64,000 bases of DNA, taken from XN24 sp035514535. Lineage in GTDB: Bacteria > Pseudomonadota > Gammaproteobacteria > Steroidobacterales > XN24. The stretch is from assembly GCA_035514535.1 (NCBI GenBank), contig DATKAZ010000048.1, positions 3,858 through 67,857 of the forward strand, given 5' to 3'. Shown one piece after another: positions 16,667-28,740 of the stretch. Made by a program: the position numbers and the translations under genes. The first letter of the stretch is position 1; each line of letters starts with the position of its first letter. The notes below the pieces were generated by a model. It was not told the DNA's origin, did not search any database, and saw only the letters and a list, made by a program, of their open reading frames with translations.

Positions 16667-17839
16667 ATGAGCGTGTTCAATACCGGCCTCGGCGAGGACC
16701 TGGACCTGTTGCGTGAGTCGGTGCAGCGCTTCGCGGCGGAGCGGATCGCGCCGCGCGCCGCCGAGATCGATGCCTGCAACGAGTTTCCGCAGGACCTCTG
16801 GCCGGAGCTCGGCGACATGGGCCTGCTCGGCATCACGGTCGACGAGGCCTTCGGCGGCTCGGGCCTCGGCTATCTCGCCCACTGCGTCGCGATGGAGGAG
16901 ATTTCCCGCGCCTCGGCCTCGGTGGGCCTGTCCTACGGCGCGCATTCCAACCTCTGCGTCAACAACATCGTGCTCAACGGCACAGAGGCGCAGAAGGGCA
17001 AATACCTGCCGAAGCTCTGCAGCGGCGAGTGGGTCGGCGCGCTGGCGATGTCGGAGGCCGGCGCCGGCTCGGACGTCATCGGCGGCATGAGCTGCCGGGC
17101 CGAGCGACACGGCGACGTATGGGTCGCCAATGGCGCGAAGATGTGGATCACCAACGGCCCCGAGGCCTCCGTGCTGCTGGTGTACATGCGCACGGCCGAC
17201 CCGGCCGAAGGGGCGCACGGCATCACGGCCTTTCTCGTCGAAAAGGGGATGCCGGGCTTCCGCACCGCGCAGAAGCTCGACAAGCTCGGCATGCGCGGCT
17301 CGAACACCTGTGAGCTGGTGTTCGAGGACTGCGAGATCCCGGCCGGGAACGTGCTCGGCGAGGTCGGCCAGGGCGCCCATATCCTGATGAAAGGCCTGGA
17401 CACGGAACGCCTCGTGCTCTCTGCGGGACCGATCGGCATCATGCAATCCTGCATGGACGCCGTCCTCCCCTACCTGCACGAGCGCCGGCAATTCGGCCGG
17501 CCGATCGGCACCTTCGGCATCATGCAGGCCAAGGTCGCAGACATGTATACCGCGCTGCAGTCGGCGCGGGCATTCACGTACCGCGTCGCCGGACAGTTCG
17601 ACCGCGGCGAGCAGACGCGCTTCGACGCGGCTGCCTGCCTGCTGCTTGCCTCCAAGTCTGCGGTGGACGTGGCGCTCGAGTCGATCCAGGCGCTCGGCGG
17701 CAACGGCTATATCAACGAGTATCCGACGGGACGCCTGCTGCGCGACGCGAAGCTCTACGAGATCGGCGCGGGCACGAGCGAAATCCGGCGCATGCTGATC
17801 GGCCGCGAACTGTTCCGCGCCACCGGCAGCGAAGCGTAA
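16667..17839 (+). CDS. liuA: Isovaleryl-CoA dehydrogenase
   Basis: A 390-residue FAD acyl-CoA dehydrogenase, cytosolic. It oxidises isovaleryl-CoA to 3-methylcrotonyl-CoA and passes electrons to ETF. Visible signatures are AMSEAGAGSDVIGG (FAD/substrate loop), WITNGPEASVLLVY, GLDTERLVLSAGP, whose Glu near residue 246 is the catalytic base placed as in isovaleryl-CoA dehydrogenases, and QALGGNGYINEYPTGRLLRD near the C-terminus. Its place between leucine dehydrogenase and the methylcrotonyl-CoA carboxylase genes fixes the substrate. ETF and ETF-QO are in the same block. Confidence 0.94.
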   Translation: MSVFNTGLGEDLDLLRESVQRFAAERIAPRAAEIDACNEFPQDLWPELGDMGLLGITVDEAFGGSGLGYLAHCVAMEEISRASASVGLSYGAHSNLCVNNIVLNGTEAQKGKYLPKLCSGEWVGALAMSEAGAGSDVIGGMSCRAERHGDVWVANGAKMWITNGPEASVLLVYMRTADPAEGAHGITAFLVEKGMPGFRTAQKLDKLGMRGSNTCELVFEDCEIPAGNVLGEVGQGAHILMKGLDTERLVLSAGPIGIMQSCMDAVLPYLHERRQFGRPIGTFGIMQAKVADMYTALQSARAFTYRVAGQFDRGEQTRFDAAACLLLASKSAVDVALESIQALGGNGYINEYPTGRLLRDAKLYEIGAGTSEIRRMLIGRELFRATGSEA

Positions 17840-17857
17840 CATCACGAGGAATCGATC

Positions 17858-19036
17858 ATGAGCAATGAATCCATCGTCATCGTGGCCGCCAGGCGCAGCC
17901 CGATCGGCTCATTCCAGGGCTCCCTGGCCCCGGCGACCGCCCCGCAGATCGCGGCGACGGCGATCAAGTCCGTGCTCGCCGACGCGTCCCTCGCTCCCGA
18001 CGACGTCTCGGAAGTGATCTTCGGCTGCGTCCTTCCCGCGGGCCTCGGGCCGGCGCCCGCGCGCCAGGCGGCGCTCGCCGCCGGGATCCCCGACTCGGTG
18101 GGCTGCACGACCGTCAACAAGGTCTGTGGCTCGGGCATGAAAGCGGCGATGTTCGGCCACGACGCGATCCGCGCCGGCTCGGCCGGGATCGTGCTCGCCG
18201 GCGGCATGGAGTCCATGAGCAACGCGCCCTACCTGCTGCCCAAGGCCCGCGCGGGCTACCGCATGGGGCACCAGGAGGTGCTCGATCACATGTTCTACGA
18301 CGGCCTGCAGAATCCCTACGACGGCAACATGATGGGGCATTTCGCCGAGCTGACCGCGCAGAAGTACGGCTTCACGCGCGAGGCGCAGGACACTTTCTCG
18401 ATCGAGAGCGTGCGCCGCGCGCTGGCGGCCATCGAAGGTGCGTTCGAGGCCGAGATCGCTCCCGTGCCGGTCAAGACGCGGCGCGGCGAGCAGCTTGTCA
18501 GCCGCGACGAGGAACCCGGACGCTGCGAGATGGAAAAAATCCCGACGATGCGGCCCGCCTTCAGCAAGGATGGGACCGTCACCGCCGCGTCGTCCTCGTC
18601 GATCTCCGACGGGGCGGCCGCGCTGCTCCTGATGACCGAGGCCGAGGCCGCGCGCCGCGGCCTCGAGCCCCTGGCGCGGATCGTCGGGCACGGCGGCTTC
18701 GCGCACGCCCCGGAATGGTTCACGACTGCGCCGGTCGCCGCCATCAGGAACCTGCTGCAGCACGTCGGCTGGCAAGCGGACGAGGTTGATCTCTACGAGA
18801 TCAACGAGGCCTTCGCGGTCGTCGCGATGGCGGCGATCCACGACCTCGGCCTGGATCGAGACAAGGTGAACGTGAACGGCGGCGCCTGCGCGCTCGGCCA
18901 CCCGATCGGCGCCACCGGGGCGCGCCTGCTCGTGACCCTGGTACACGCGCTGCGCGCCCGCGGCCTGAAGCGCGGCCTTGCGTCGTTGTGCATCGGCGGC
19001 GGCGAGGCCACCGCCGTCGCAATCGAGACGTTCTGA
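17858..19036 (+). CDS. Acetyl-CoA C-acetyltransferase (thiolase)
   Basis: A 392-residue cytosolic thiolase. The acyl-carrying Cys90 is in NKVCGSGMKA. The second active-site parts are NEAF, GGACALGHPIGATGA (His) and CIGGGEATA (Cys) near the C-terminus. It can split acetoacetyl-CoA into two acetyl-CoA or run in reverse. In this operon it would finish leucine breakdown after acetoacetate is activated, and with the HSD10-like enzyme downstream it could also cleave 2-methylacetoacetyl-CoA from isoleucine. It starts 18 bases after isovaleryl-CoA dehydrogenase. Confidence 0.93.
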   Translation: MSNESIVIVAARRSPIGSFQGSLAPATAPQIAATAIKSVLADASLAPDDVSEVIFGCVLPAGLGPAPARQAALAAGIPDSVGCTTVNKVCGSGMKAAMFGHDAIRAGSAGIVLAGGMESMSNAPYLLPKARAGYRMGHQEVLDHMFYDGLQNPYDGNMMGHFAELTAQKYGFTREAQDTFSIESVRRALAAIEGAFEAEIAPVPVKTRRGEQLVSRDEEPGRCEMEKIPTMRPAFSKDGTVTAASSSSISDGAAALLLMTEAEAARRGLEPLARIVGHGGFAHAPEWFTTAPVAAIRNLLQHVGWQADEVDLYEINEAFAVVAMAAIHDLGLDRDKVNVNGGACALGHPIGATGARLLVTLVHALRARGLKRGLASLCIGGGEATAVAIETF

Positions 19037-19041
19037 CTCCG

Positions 19042-20652
<1,611 letters not shown>

Positions 20653-20662
20653 TTGCATCGCC

Positions 20663-21501
20663 ATGACAGAGAATGTCCTGCTCGAGGTGGATGAGCGCGG
20701 CGTCGCGACGCTCACGCTGAACCGACCGGAAGTCCACAACGCCTTCGACGCGGCCCTCGTGCTGCGACTCACGGAGCTGCTGGTCGAACTGAAGTCGCGC
20801 CCCGAGGTGCGGGTCGTCGTGCTCACCGGCGCGGGCCGCTCGTTCTCCGCCGGCGCCGACGTCAACTGGATGCGCTCGATGGCGTCATTCGGCGAGGACG
20901 AGAACTTCGAGGACGCATTGCATCTCGCCGACCTGATGTCGCTGCTCAACTCGCTGCCGCTGCCGACGGTGGCGCGGGTGAACGGGCATGCCTACGGTGG
21001 CGGAGTCGGGCTGGTCGCGTGCTGCGATATCGCGCTGGCCAGCCGCGAGGCGCGCTTCGCGCTCTCCGAGGTGCGGCTCGGGCTCGTCCCCGCGGTGATC
21101 AGCCCCTACGTCGTCGCGGCCGTGGGCGAGCGCAATGCGCGCCGCCTGTTCCTCAGCGGCGAGGCGGTGAGCGCCAGACTGGCGCGCCGTATCGGCCTGG
21201 TGCACGAGATCGCCAGGCCGCTCAAGCTCGACGCCGCGCTCGAGGACCAGCTCGGCATGCTGCTGAAAGGCGGGCCGAATGCGCTGCGCGAAAGCAAGGA
21301 GCTGATCTTCACCGTCGAAGGCGGCGGAATCTCGGCCGACGATGCGCTTAAGCGGCGCACGGCGCAGATCATCGCGCAGCTGCGGGTCTCGGCGGAGGGC
21401 CAGGAAGGCCTCGCGGCGTTTTTGGAGAAACGCCCGCCGGAATGGGCGCGCGGGGACGCGCGCGCAGAGATGCGGAGCAGCAGGGACGCAGAGGACTCTG
21501 A

Positions 21502-21505
<4 letters not shown>
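20663..21505 (+). CDS. liuC: Methylglutaconyl-CoA hydratase (enoyl-CoA hydratase family)
   Basis: A 280-residue crotonase-fold enzyme. It hydrates 3-methylglutaconyl-CoA to HMG-CoA. Crotonase features are LNRPEVHNAFDAAL, the oxyanion region FSAGADVNWMRSMA, HAYGGGVGLVACCDIALAS, and the catalytic Glu in FALSEVRLGLVPAVISPYV. SAGADVNWM is usual in methylglutaconyl-CoA hydratases of such operons. It lies between the two carboxylase subunits. The C-terminal tail from about residue 262 (RAEMRSSRDAEDSE) is longer than needed for the fold and overlaps the next start by four bases. Confidence 0.9.
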
Positions 21506-23511
<2,006 letters not shown>

Positions 23512-23512
23512 G

Positions 23513-24418
23513 ATGTCCTTTCCGGCCGGCGTGCGCGTCGTGGAAGTCGGGCCGCGCGACGGCCTGCAGAACGAACCGACCATCGTGCCCGCCACCGTGA
23601 AGATCGAGTTCATCGAGCGCCTCGGGGCCGCGGGCCTGGCGGCGATCGAGACGACCAGCTTCGTCAGCCCGCGCCGCATTCCGCAGCTGGCGGACGCCTC
23701 CGAGGTCTACCGCGGCATTGCGCGCAGGCCCGGCGTCACCTACCCGGTGCTGGTGCCCAACCTGCGGGGGCTGGAGCGCGCCGCTCAAGCGGGCGTCACG
23801 GAGATCGCCGTGTTGACGGCCGCCTCAGAGACCTTCAATCGCAAGAACCTCAACGCGTCCGTGGCCGAGAGCCTCGAGCGTATCCGCGAACTCGCCGGCC
23901 CTGCCCGCGCTCGGGGCATGCGCATGCGCGGCTATATCTCCTGCGTGCTCGGCTGCCCCTACGAGGGCGAGATCGCCGAGGCCAGGGTCGTGGAGGTGGC
24001 GCAGGCACTGTTCGAGCTCGGCTGCTACGAGGTCTCGCTCGGGGACACCATCGGCATGGGCACGCCGCTGGCCGCGCGGCGCATGCTGTGGGCGGTAGCC
24101 GGCGAATGCGGCATCGAAAGACTCGCGGTCCACTTTCACGACACGCGCGGCCAGGCGCTGGCGAACATCTTTGCCTGCCTCGAGGCCGGCGTGACGGTCG
24201 TGGATGCCTCGGTCGCGGGGCTCGGCGGCTGCCCCTATGCCAAGGGCGCCACGGGCAACGTCGCGACCGAGGATCTCGTCTACCTGTTGCATGGCCTGGG
24301 CATCGAGACCGGCATCGACCTGCCGGCACTGGTCGCCGCGGGCCACTTCATCTGCGCGCAACTCGGCAGGCAGCCCGGCAGCCGGCTCGGCAAGTTGCCC
24401 GAGTATCGACCCTCCTGA
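23513..24418 (+). CDS. liuE: Hydroxymethylglutaryl-CoA lyase
   Basis: A 301-residue TIM-barrel enzyme that splits HMG-CoA into acetyl-CoA and acetoacetate. EVGPRDGLQNE near the N-terminus has the metal-binding Asp. AVHFHDTRGQALANI supplies the metal-ligand His pair, and GLGGCPYAKGATGNVATED is the signature loop with the active Cys. It starts one base after the carboxylase stop. A GC-rich hairpin follows. This is the last step of the leucine branch and makes one of the window's three acetoacetate supplies. Confidence 0.95.
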   Translation: MSFPAGVRVVEVGPRDGLQNEPTIVPATVKIEFIERLGAAGLAAIETTSFVSPRRIPQLADASEVYRGIARRPGVTYPVLVPNLRGLERAAQAGVTEIAVLTAASETFNRKNLNASVAESLERIRELAGPARARGMRMRGYISCVLGCPYEGEIAEARVVEVAQALFELGCYEVSLGDTIGMGTPLAARRMLWAVAGECGIERLAVHFHDTRGQALANIFACLEAGVTVVDASVAGLGGCPYAKGATGNVATEDLVYLLHGLGIETGIDLPALVAAGHFICAQLGRQPGSRLGKLPEYRPS

Positions 24419-24419
24419 G

Positions 24420-24446
24420 CCCGCGCGCCGCCTTTCGGCGTGCGGG
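24420..24446. terminator. Strong stem-loop after HMG-CoA lyase gene
   Basis: CCCGCGCGCCG (24420-24430) pairs with CGGCGTGCGGG (24436-24446) around CCTTT, an 11-bp stem with one G-T pair. There is no T tract after it, so it may act as a weak or factor-dependent terminator or as an mRNA stabiliser between two parts of the operon. The next gene starts 33 bases on. Confidence 0.4.
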
Positions 24447-24478
24447 ATAGCATCACACGGCATAAAGGATCTTTTCGC

Positions 24479-25246
24479 ATGGAACTCTCCCAACTCAAGG
24501 CCGTCGTCTCCGGCGGCGCCTCCGGACTCGGCCACGCGGTCGCCGCTCGCCTCGTCGCGGCAGGCGGCCGGGTTGCCATCCTCGATATCAACGAGGCACA
24601 GGGGCGCGAGGCCGCCGCCGCGCTCGGCGAGCAGGCGCTGTTCTTCAGGACCGACGTCAGCAGGGAGGCCGAAGTGAATGCCGCCGTCGAGGCCGCGGCC
24701 GAGGCCTTCGGCGGGATCAACCTCGCGGTGAGCTGCGCCGGCATCCTCGGCGCCGGGCGCGTGCTCGGACGCGAAGGTCCAATGGCCGGAGAGCATTTCG
24801 CGAAAGTCATCACAGTGAACCTCGTCGGCACGTTCCTGCTGTCCAAGGCCGCCGCGAACAAGATGCAGCACAACGAGCCGAATGCCGAGGGCGAGCGCGG
24901 CGTCATCGTAAACACCGCCTCGGTAGCCGCTTTCGAGGGCCAGATCGGCCAGGCCGCCTACTCCGCATCCAAGGCCGGCGTGGCAGGCATGGCGCTGCCC
25001 CTCGCGCGCGAGTTCGCGCGCCTCGGAATCCGCGTCAACACCATTGCGCCGGGACTGTTCCTGACCCCGATGATGGAGGGCATGCCCAAGAACGTGCAGC
25101 AGTCCCTGGCCGCGCAGGTGCCGTTTCCGTCACGCCTCGGGCACCCGGCGGAATTCGCAGACCTGGTGCTGTACATCTGCAGCAATACGATGCTGAACGC
25201 CGAGACCATCCGCCTCGACGGCGCGATTCGCATGCAACCCAAATAG
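24479..25246 (+). CDS. Short-chain dehydrogenase, 3-hydroxy-2-methylbutyryl-CoA dehydrogenase (HSD10) type
   Basis: A 255-residue NAD-dependent SDR. SGGASGLGHAVAARLVAAGG is the cofactor loop and AYSASKAG holds the Tyr-Lys pair. The long middle segment GRVLGREGPMAGEHFAKVI, the NKMQHNEPNAEGERGVIVNT stretch and IAPGLFLTPMMEGMPKNVQ match the mammalian HSD10/type II 3-hydroxyacyl-CoA dehydrogenase group. It would oxidise 2-methyl-3-hydroxybutyryl-CoA in isoleucine breakdown. The thiolase of the same operon would act next. The ATG at 24479 is used; an upstream in-frame start runs into the hairpin. Confidence 0.85.
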   Translation: MELSQLKAVVSGGASGLGHAVAARLVAAGGRVAILDINEAQGREAAAALGEQALFFRTDVSREAEVNAAVEAAAEAFGGINLAVSCAGILGAGRVLGREGPMAGEHFAKVITVNLVGTFLLSKAAANKMQHNEPNAEGERGVIVNTASVAAFEGQIGQAAYSASKAGVAGMALPLAREFARLGIRVNTIAPGLFLTPMMEGMPKNVQQSLAAQVPFPSRLGHPAEFADLVLYICSNTMLNAETIRLDGAIRMQPK

Positions 25247-25251
25247 CGGTC

Positions 25252-25288
25252 GGCGGCTCGGGTACAATTACGGCCTTCCCGAACCGCC
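25252..25288. other. Stem-loop before etfD with -10-like element in the loop
   Basis: GGCGGCTCGGG (25252-25262) pairs with CCCGAACCGCC (25278-25288) with one mismatch. The loop contains TACAAT (25263-25268), a fair -10 hexamer, but I see no convincing -35. It could be a terminator remnant for the upstream operon, a promoter for the ETF genes, or both. Confidence 0.35.
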
Positions 25289-25300
25289 AGCGAGGCGCCG

Positions 25301-26962
25301 ATGAGCGAACACGACAACGGCATCGAACGCGAGGTCATGGAGTATGACTTCGCGATCGTCGGGGGCGGCCCCGCCGGATTCGCGTGCGCGATCAGGCTCA
25401 AGGAGAGGCAGCCCGACGCGAACATCTGTCTGCTGGAGAAAGGCGCGGAAGTCGGCGCGCACATCTTGTCGGGCTGCGTCATGGAGCCGGCGCCGCTCGA
25501 CGAGCTCATGGCCGCGTGGCGTGACGACCCGCCGGCCATCTGCGTGCCCGCCGGGCGCGACGAGTTCCGGTTCTTCACGAAGACGCGCTCCTTCCGCCTC
25601 CCGACACCGCCGCAGATGCACAATGCGGGCAACTTCATCGTCTCGCTGGGCGAGCTGTGCAAACAACTCGCCGCGCACGCCGAGTCGCTGGGCGTCGAGG
25701 TCTTCGCCGGCTTTCCCGGCCGCCACCCGCTGATCGAGGGCGACGGACCGGCGGCGCGCGTGATCGGCGTGCGCTGCGGCGACATGGGCGTCGAGGCGGA
25801 CGGCACACCCGACGGCCGGCCGGGCCCCGGTTTTGCGCCCGGCGTCGATATTCATGCAAAGACTACGATCCTCGCCGAGGGCTGCCGCGGCAGCCTCGCC
25901 AAGCTACTCATCGCACGCTTCCGACTCGACCGCGACGCCACGCCGCAGACCTACGGCCTCGGCTTCAAGGAACTGTGGCGGTTGCCCGCAGGGCGCGCGA
26001 CGCCGGGGCTGATCCAGCACAGCGTCGGCTGGCCGCTGGACCACAAGACCTATGGCGGCAGTTTCGTGTATCACCTCGACGAAGACCGCGTGTACGTCGG
26101 CTACGTGGTCGGCCTCGACTACGCCGACCCGCGCTTCTCGCCCTTCGAGGCCTTCCAGCAATTCAAGCACCACCCAGACATCATCAGGCTGCTGGAAGGC
26201 GGCGAGATCATCTCCTCGGGCGCACGCACGATCATCGAGGGCGGGCTGCAGGCGCTGCCGCGCATGGACATGCCCGGCGCGCTGCTGATCGGCGATGCGG
26301 CGGGGACACTCAACGTGCCCAAGATCAAGGGCGTCCATCAGGCGCTGCGTTCCGGGATGCTCGCGGCCGAGCACCTGGCGGCCCACGGCTCGGGCGAAGG
26401 CTACGACGCGGCCTTCCGTGCCTCGCCTGCGGGGCGTGAGCTGCACAAGGTGCGCAACATCCGCCCCGGCTTCCACGGCGGCCTGTGGCTGGGGATGGCG
26501 AACGGCGCGCTCGAGACCGTGCTCGGCGGACGCGGCCCCTGGACGCTCAAGACGCACGCGGACTGGAACAGCCTGCAGAACCAGGCCGCCACGCGCGCTC
26601 ATGGCGCGCAGGCGGCGATGGCCGCCCACTGGCACGCCGAGCGCACCCTGGCGCCGCGCGACCGGCTTGCCAGCGTCTATTTCGCCAACACCGTGCACGA
26701 GGAAGGCCAGCCGGTGCATCTGCGCGTCGCGGACACGTCGATCTGCGCCACGCGCTGCGCGGAGGAATACGGCAATCCCTGCACGCGCTTCTGCCCGGTG
26801 GGAGTGTACGAGATGGTCGACGACGGCGCCGGTGGCCGGCGACTGCACATCAATGCCTCCAACTGCGTCCACTGCAAGGCCTGCGACATCAAGGACCCGT
26901 ACCAGATCATCGACTGGGTCACGCCCGAGGGCGGCAGCGGACCCAACTACCAGACCCTGTAA
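25301..26962 (+). CDS. etfD: Electron transfer flavoprotein-ubiquinone oxidoreductase
   Basis: A 553-residue inner-membrane-associated flavoprotein. The FAD fold is at FAIVGGGPAGFACAIRLKER (about residues 18-37). The middle has GYVVGLDYADP and GDAAGTLNVPKIKGVHQALR. The C-terminus binds a 4Fe-4S cluster (CAEEYGNPCTRFCP; NCVHCKACDIKDPYQIIDW). It takes electrons from reduced ETF and delivers them to ubiquinone. It stands directly before etfB and etfA, 17 bases away, and after the isovaleryl-CoA pathway that feeds it. Length matches the family (about 550). Confidence 0.96.
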   Translation: MSEHDNGIEREVMEYDFAIVGGGPAGFACAIRLKERQPDANICLLEKGAEVGAHILSGCVMEPAPLDELMAAWRDDPPAICVPAGRDEFRFFTKTRSFRLPTPPQMHNAGNFIVSLGELCKQLAAHAESLGVEVFAGFPGRHPLIEGDGPAARVIGVRCGDMGVEADGTPDGRPGPGFAPGVDIHAKTTILAEGCRGSLAKLLIARFRLDRDATPQTYGLGFKELWRLPAGRATPGLIQHSVGWPLDHKTYGGSFVYHLDEDRVYVGYVVGLDYADPRFSPFEAFQQFKHHPDIIRLLEGGEIISSGARTIIEGGLQALPRMDMPGALLIGDAAGTLNVPKIKGVHQALRSGMLAAEHLAAHGSGEGYDAAFRASPAGRELHKVRNIRPGFHGGLWLGMANGALETVLGGRGPWTLKTHADWNSLQNQAATRAHGAQAAMAAHWHAERTLAPRDRLASVYFANTVHEEGQPVHLRVADTSICATRCAEEYGNPCTRFCPVGVYEMVDDGAGGRRLHINASNCVHCKACDIKDPYQIIDWVTPEGGSGPNYQTL

Positions 26963-26979
26963 ATTCCCAAGGAAACGAG

Positions 26980-27729
26980 ATGAAGATCCTCGTCGGCATC
27001 AAGCGTGTCATCGACTACAACGTCCGCGTCCAGGTGAACCGGGACGGCACCGGCGTCGTCAAGGACGGCGTCAAGATGAGCATCAACCCCTTCGACGAAA
27101 TCGCGGTCGAGGAGGCGCTGCGCATGAAGGAGCGCGGCGACGCCGCCGAGGTGGTCGTCGTGTCCATCGGCCCCGAGGCCGCGCAGCAGCAGTTGCGCAC
27201 CGCCCTCGCCATGGGCGCCGATCGCGCCATCCTCTACCAGGCCGAGGAAGAGGTTCAGCCGCTCGCCGCGGCCCGCGCCCTGCTCGCGATCATCAAGGCC
27301 GAGGACCCGGGGCTCGTGCTGCTCGGCAAGCAGGCGATCGACGACGATGCCAACCAGGTAGGGCAGATGCTCGCGGCGCTGTGGGATCGCCCACAGGCCA
27401 CGTTCGTGTCGGGGCTCGAGTTCATCGACAGCGTCGCGCGCGCCACACGCGAAGTCGACGCCGGGCTGGAGCAGATCGACGTGGAGCTCCCCGCCGTGAT
27501 CACGGTCGACCTGCGGCTCAACGAGCCGCGTTTCGTGAAGATGCCCGACATCATGAAGGCCAAGCGCAAGCCGCTCGACATCAGGCCGTTCGCCGAACTC
27601 GGTGTCGAGATGCCGCCGCAGCTCGAGACGGGGCTCCACGAGCCGCCGCCGAAACGCCAGGGGGGCATCAAGGTGGAATCGGTCGAGGCGCTCGTCAAGG
27701 CGCTGCACGACAAGGGAGTATTGTCATGA
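26980..27729 (+). CDS. etfB: Electron transfer flavoprotein, beta subunit
   Basis: A 249-residue cytosolic protein. It starts MKILVGIKRVIDYNVRVQVN and carries FDEIAVEEALRMKERG, RTALAMGADRAILYQ and VITVDLRLNEPRFVKMPDIM, all standard for EtfB, which holds AMP. With EtfA it shuttles electrons from acyl-CoA dehydrogenases such as LiuA to ETF-QO. The ATG at 26980 has AAGGAAACG just upstream. Its stop overlaps the etfA start. Confidence 0.96.
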   Translation: MKILVGIKRVIDYNVRVQVNRDGTGVVKDGVKMSINPFDEIAVEEALRMKERGDAAEVVVVSIGPEAAQQQLRTALAMGADRAILYQAEEEVQPLAAARALLAIIKAEDPGLVLLGKQAIDDDANQVGQMLAALWDRPQATFVSGLEFIDSVARATREVDAGLEQIDVELPAVITVDLRLNEPRFVKMPDIMKAKRKPLDIRPFAELGVEMPPQLETGLHEPPPKRQGGIKVESVEALVKALHDKGVLS

Positions 27730-28688
27730 GCCGTGTACTTCTGATCGCCGATCACGACGGCAGGACGCTCAACACGGGGATCGCGCGCAGCGTCGCCTGC
27801 GCCCGCCAGCTCGGCGACGTCCACGTCGCCGTGTTCCACACTGCCGACACCGATGCGCCCTGTGCCGCGGCCGCGAAGCTCGACGGCGTCTCCCGCGTGC
27901 TCTCCGTCAGCAACCCGGCCAACAACGCGCCGCTGGCTGCGGTACTCGCGCCGCAGATCGCGGAGCTCGCGAACGGCCACGAGGACGGCTACGACTACGT
28001 GCTCGCACCCTCCACCACGTTCGGCAAGGACGTCCTGCCGCGCGTAGCGGCTCTGATGGGTGTGCCGCAGGTGTCGGACCTGATGGAAGTCATCGACGCG
28101 CGGACCTTCAAGCGGCCGATCTATGCCGGCAATGTCATCACGACCGTCAAGGTCCCCGAGGGCATCCCCGTGCTTGCCACCGTGCGCATCGCGTCGTTTC
28201 CGTCCTCCGGCCAGGGTGCCACGGCGAACATCGTCTCTGCCACGGTCGATGCAGAATTGCCGACGCACACGCGCTACGTCGGCCTCGAGGAGTCCGGCGG
28301 CGGCGATCGCCCCGACCTGCAGAGCGCGCGCTGCGTGGTCGCCGGCGGCCGCGGCGTCGGCAGCAAGAAAAACTTCGACATCATCTTCCGCCTCGCCGAC
28401 AAGCTCGGCGCCGCCGTGGGCGCGAGCCGCGCAGCCGTGGACGCCGGCTATGTGCCGAACGATATGCAGGTCGGCCAGACCGGCAAGATCATCGCCCCCG
28501 ACCTGTATTTTGCAATCGGTATTTCCGGCGCCATCCAGCACATGACCGGCATCAAGGACGCCGGCTGCATCGTTGCCATCAACAAGGACGGCGACGCGCC
28601 GATCTTCGAGGCCGCGGATCTCGGCCTGGTGGGCGATTTGTTCCAGCTCTTGCCGGAGCTGGAGAAGGCACTGGACGCGGGGGAATAA
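27726..28688 (+). CDS. etfA: Electron transfer flavoprotein, alpha subunit
   Basis: A 320-residue protein. The N-terminal half (RVLLIADHDGRTLNTGIARS) is the nucleotide-like domain. The C-terminal FAD domain has AGGRGVGSKKNFDIIFRLAD, GYVPNDMQVGQTGKIIAPDL and GAIQHMTGIKDAGCIVAINK. It carries the FAD of the ETF dimer. The ATG overlaps the etfB stop (ATGA). Its TAA stop runs directly into a GGGGACA palindrome that separates it from the convergent hydrolase gene. Confidence 0.96.
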   Translation: MSRVLLIADHDGRTLNTGIARSVACARQLGDVHVAVFHTADTDAPCAAAAKLDGVSRVLSVSNPANNAPLAAVLAPQIAELANGHEDGYDYVLAPSTTFGKDVLPRVAALMGVPQVSDLMEVIDARTFKRPIYAGNVITTVKVPEGIPVLATVRIASFPSSGQGATANIVSATVDAELPTHTRYVGLEESGGGDRPDLQSARCVVAGGRGVGSKKNFDIIFRLADKLGAAVGASRAAVDAGYVPNDMQVGQTGKIIAPDLYFAIGISGAIQHMTGIKDAGCIVAINKDGDAPIFEAADLGLVGDLFQLLPELEKALDAGE

Positions 28689-28736
28689 GGGGACACTGCT
28701 TTAAAGAAGGGGACACTGCTTTAAAGCAGTGTCCCC
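28687..28736. repeat. GGGGACA palindrome A, one and a half units, possible bidirectional terminator
   Basis: A unit of AAGGGGACACTGCTTTAAAG occurs twice in a row (28687-28706, 28707-28726). The second copy with the next ten bases forms a perfect 28-base palindrome (28709-28736) with 14-base arms GGGGACACTGCTTT. It fills the gap between the ends of etfA and the convergent hydrolase gene, where it could stop transcription both ways. Related palindromes occur at 31560, 31842 and 47520. Confidence 0.8.
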
Positions 28737-28740
28737 CTCA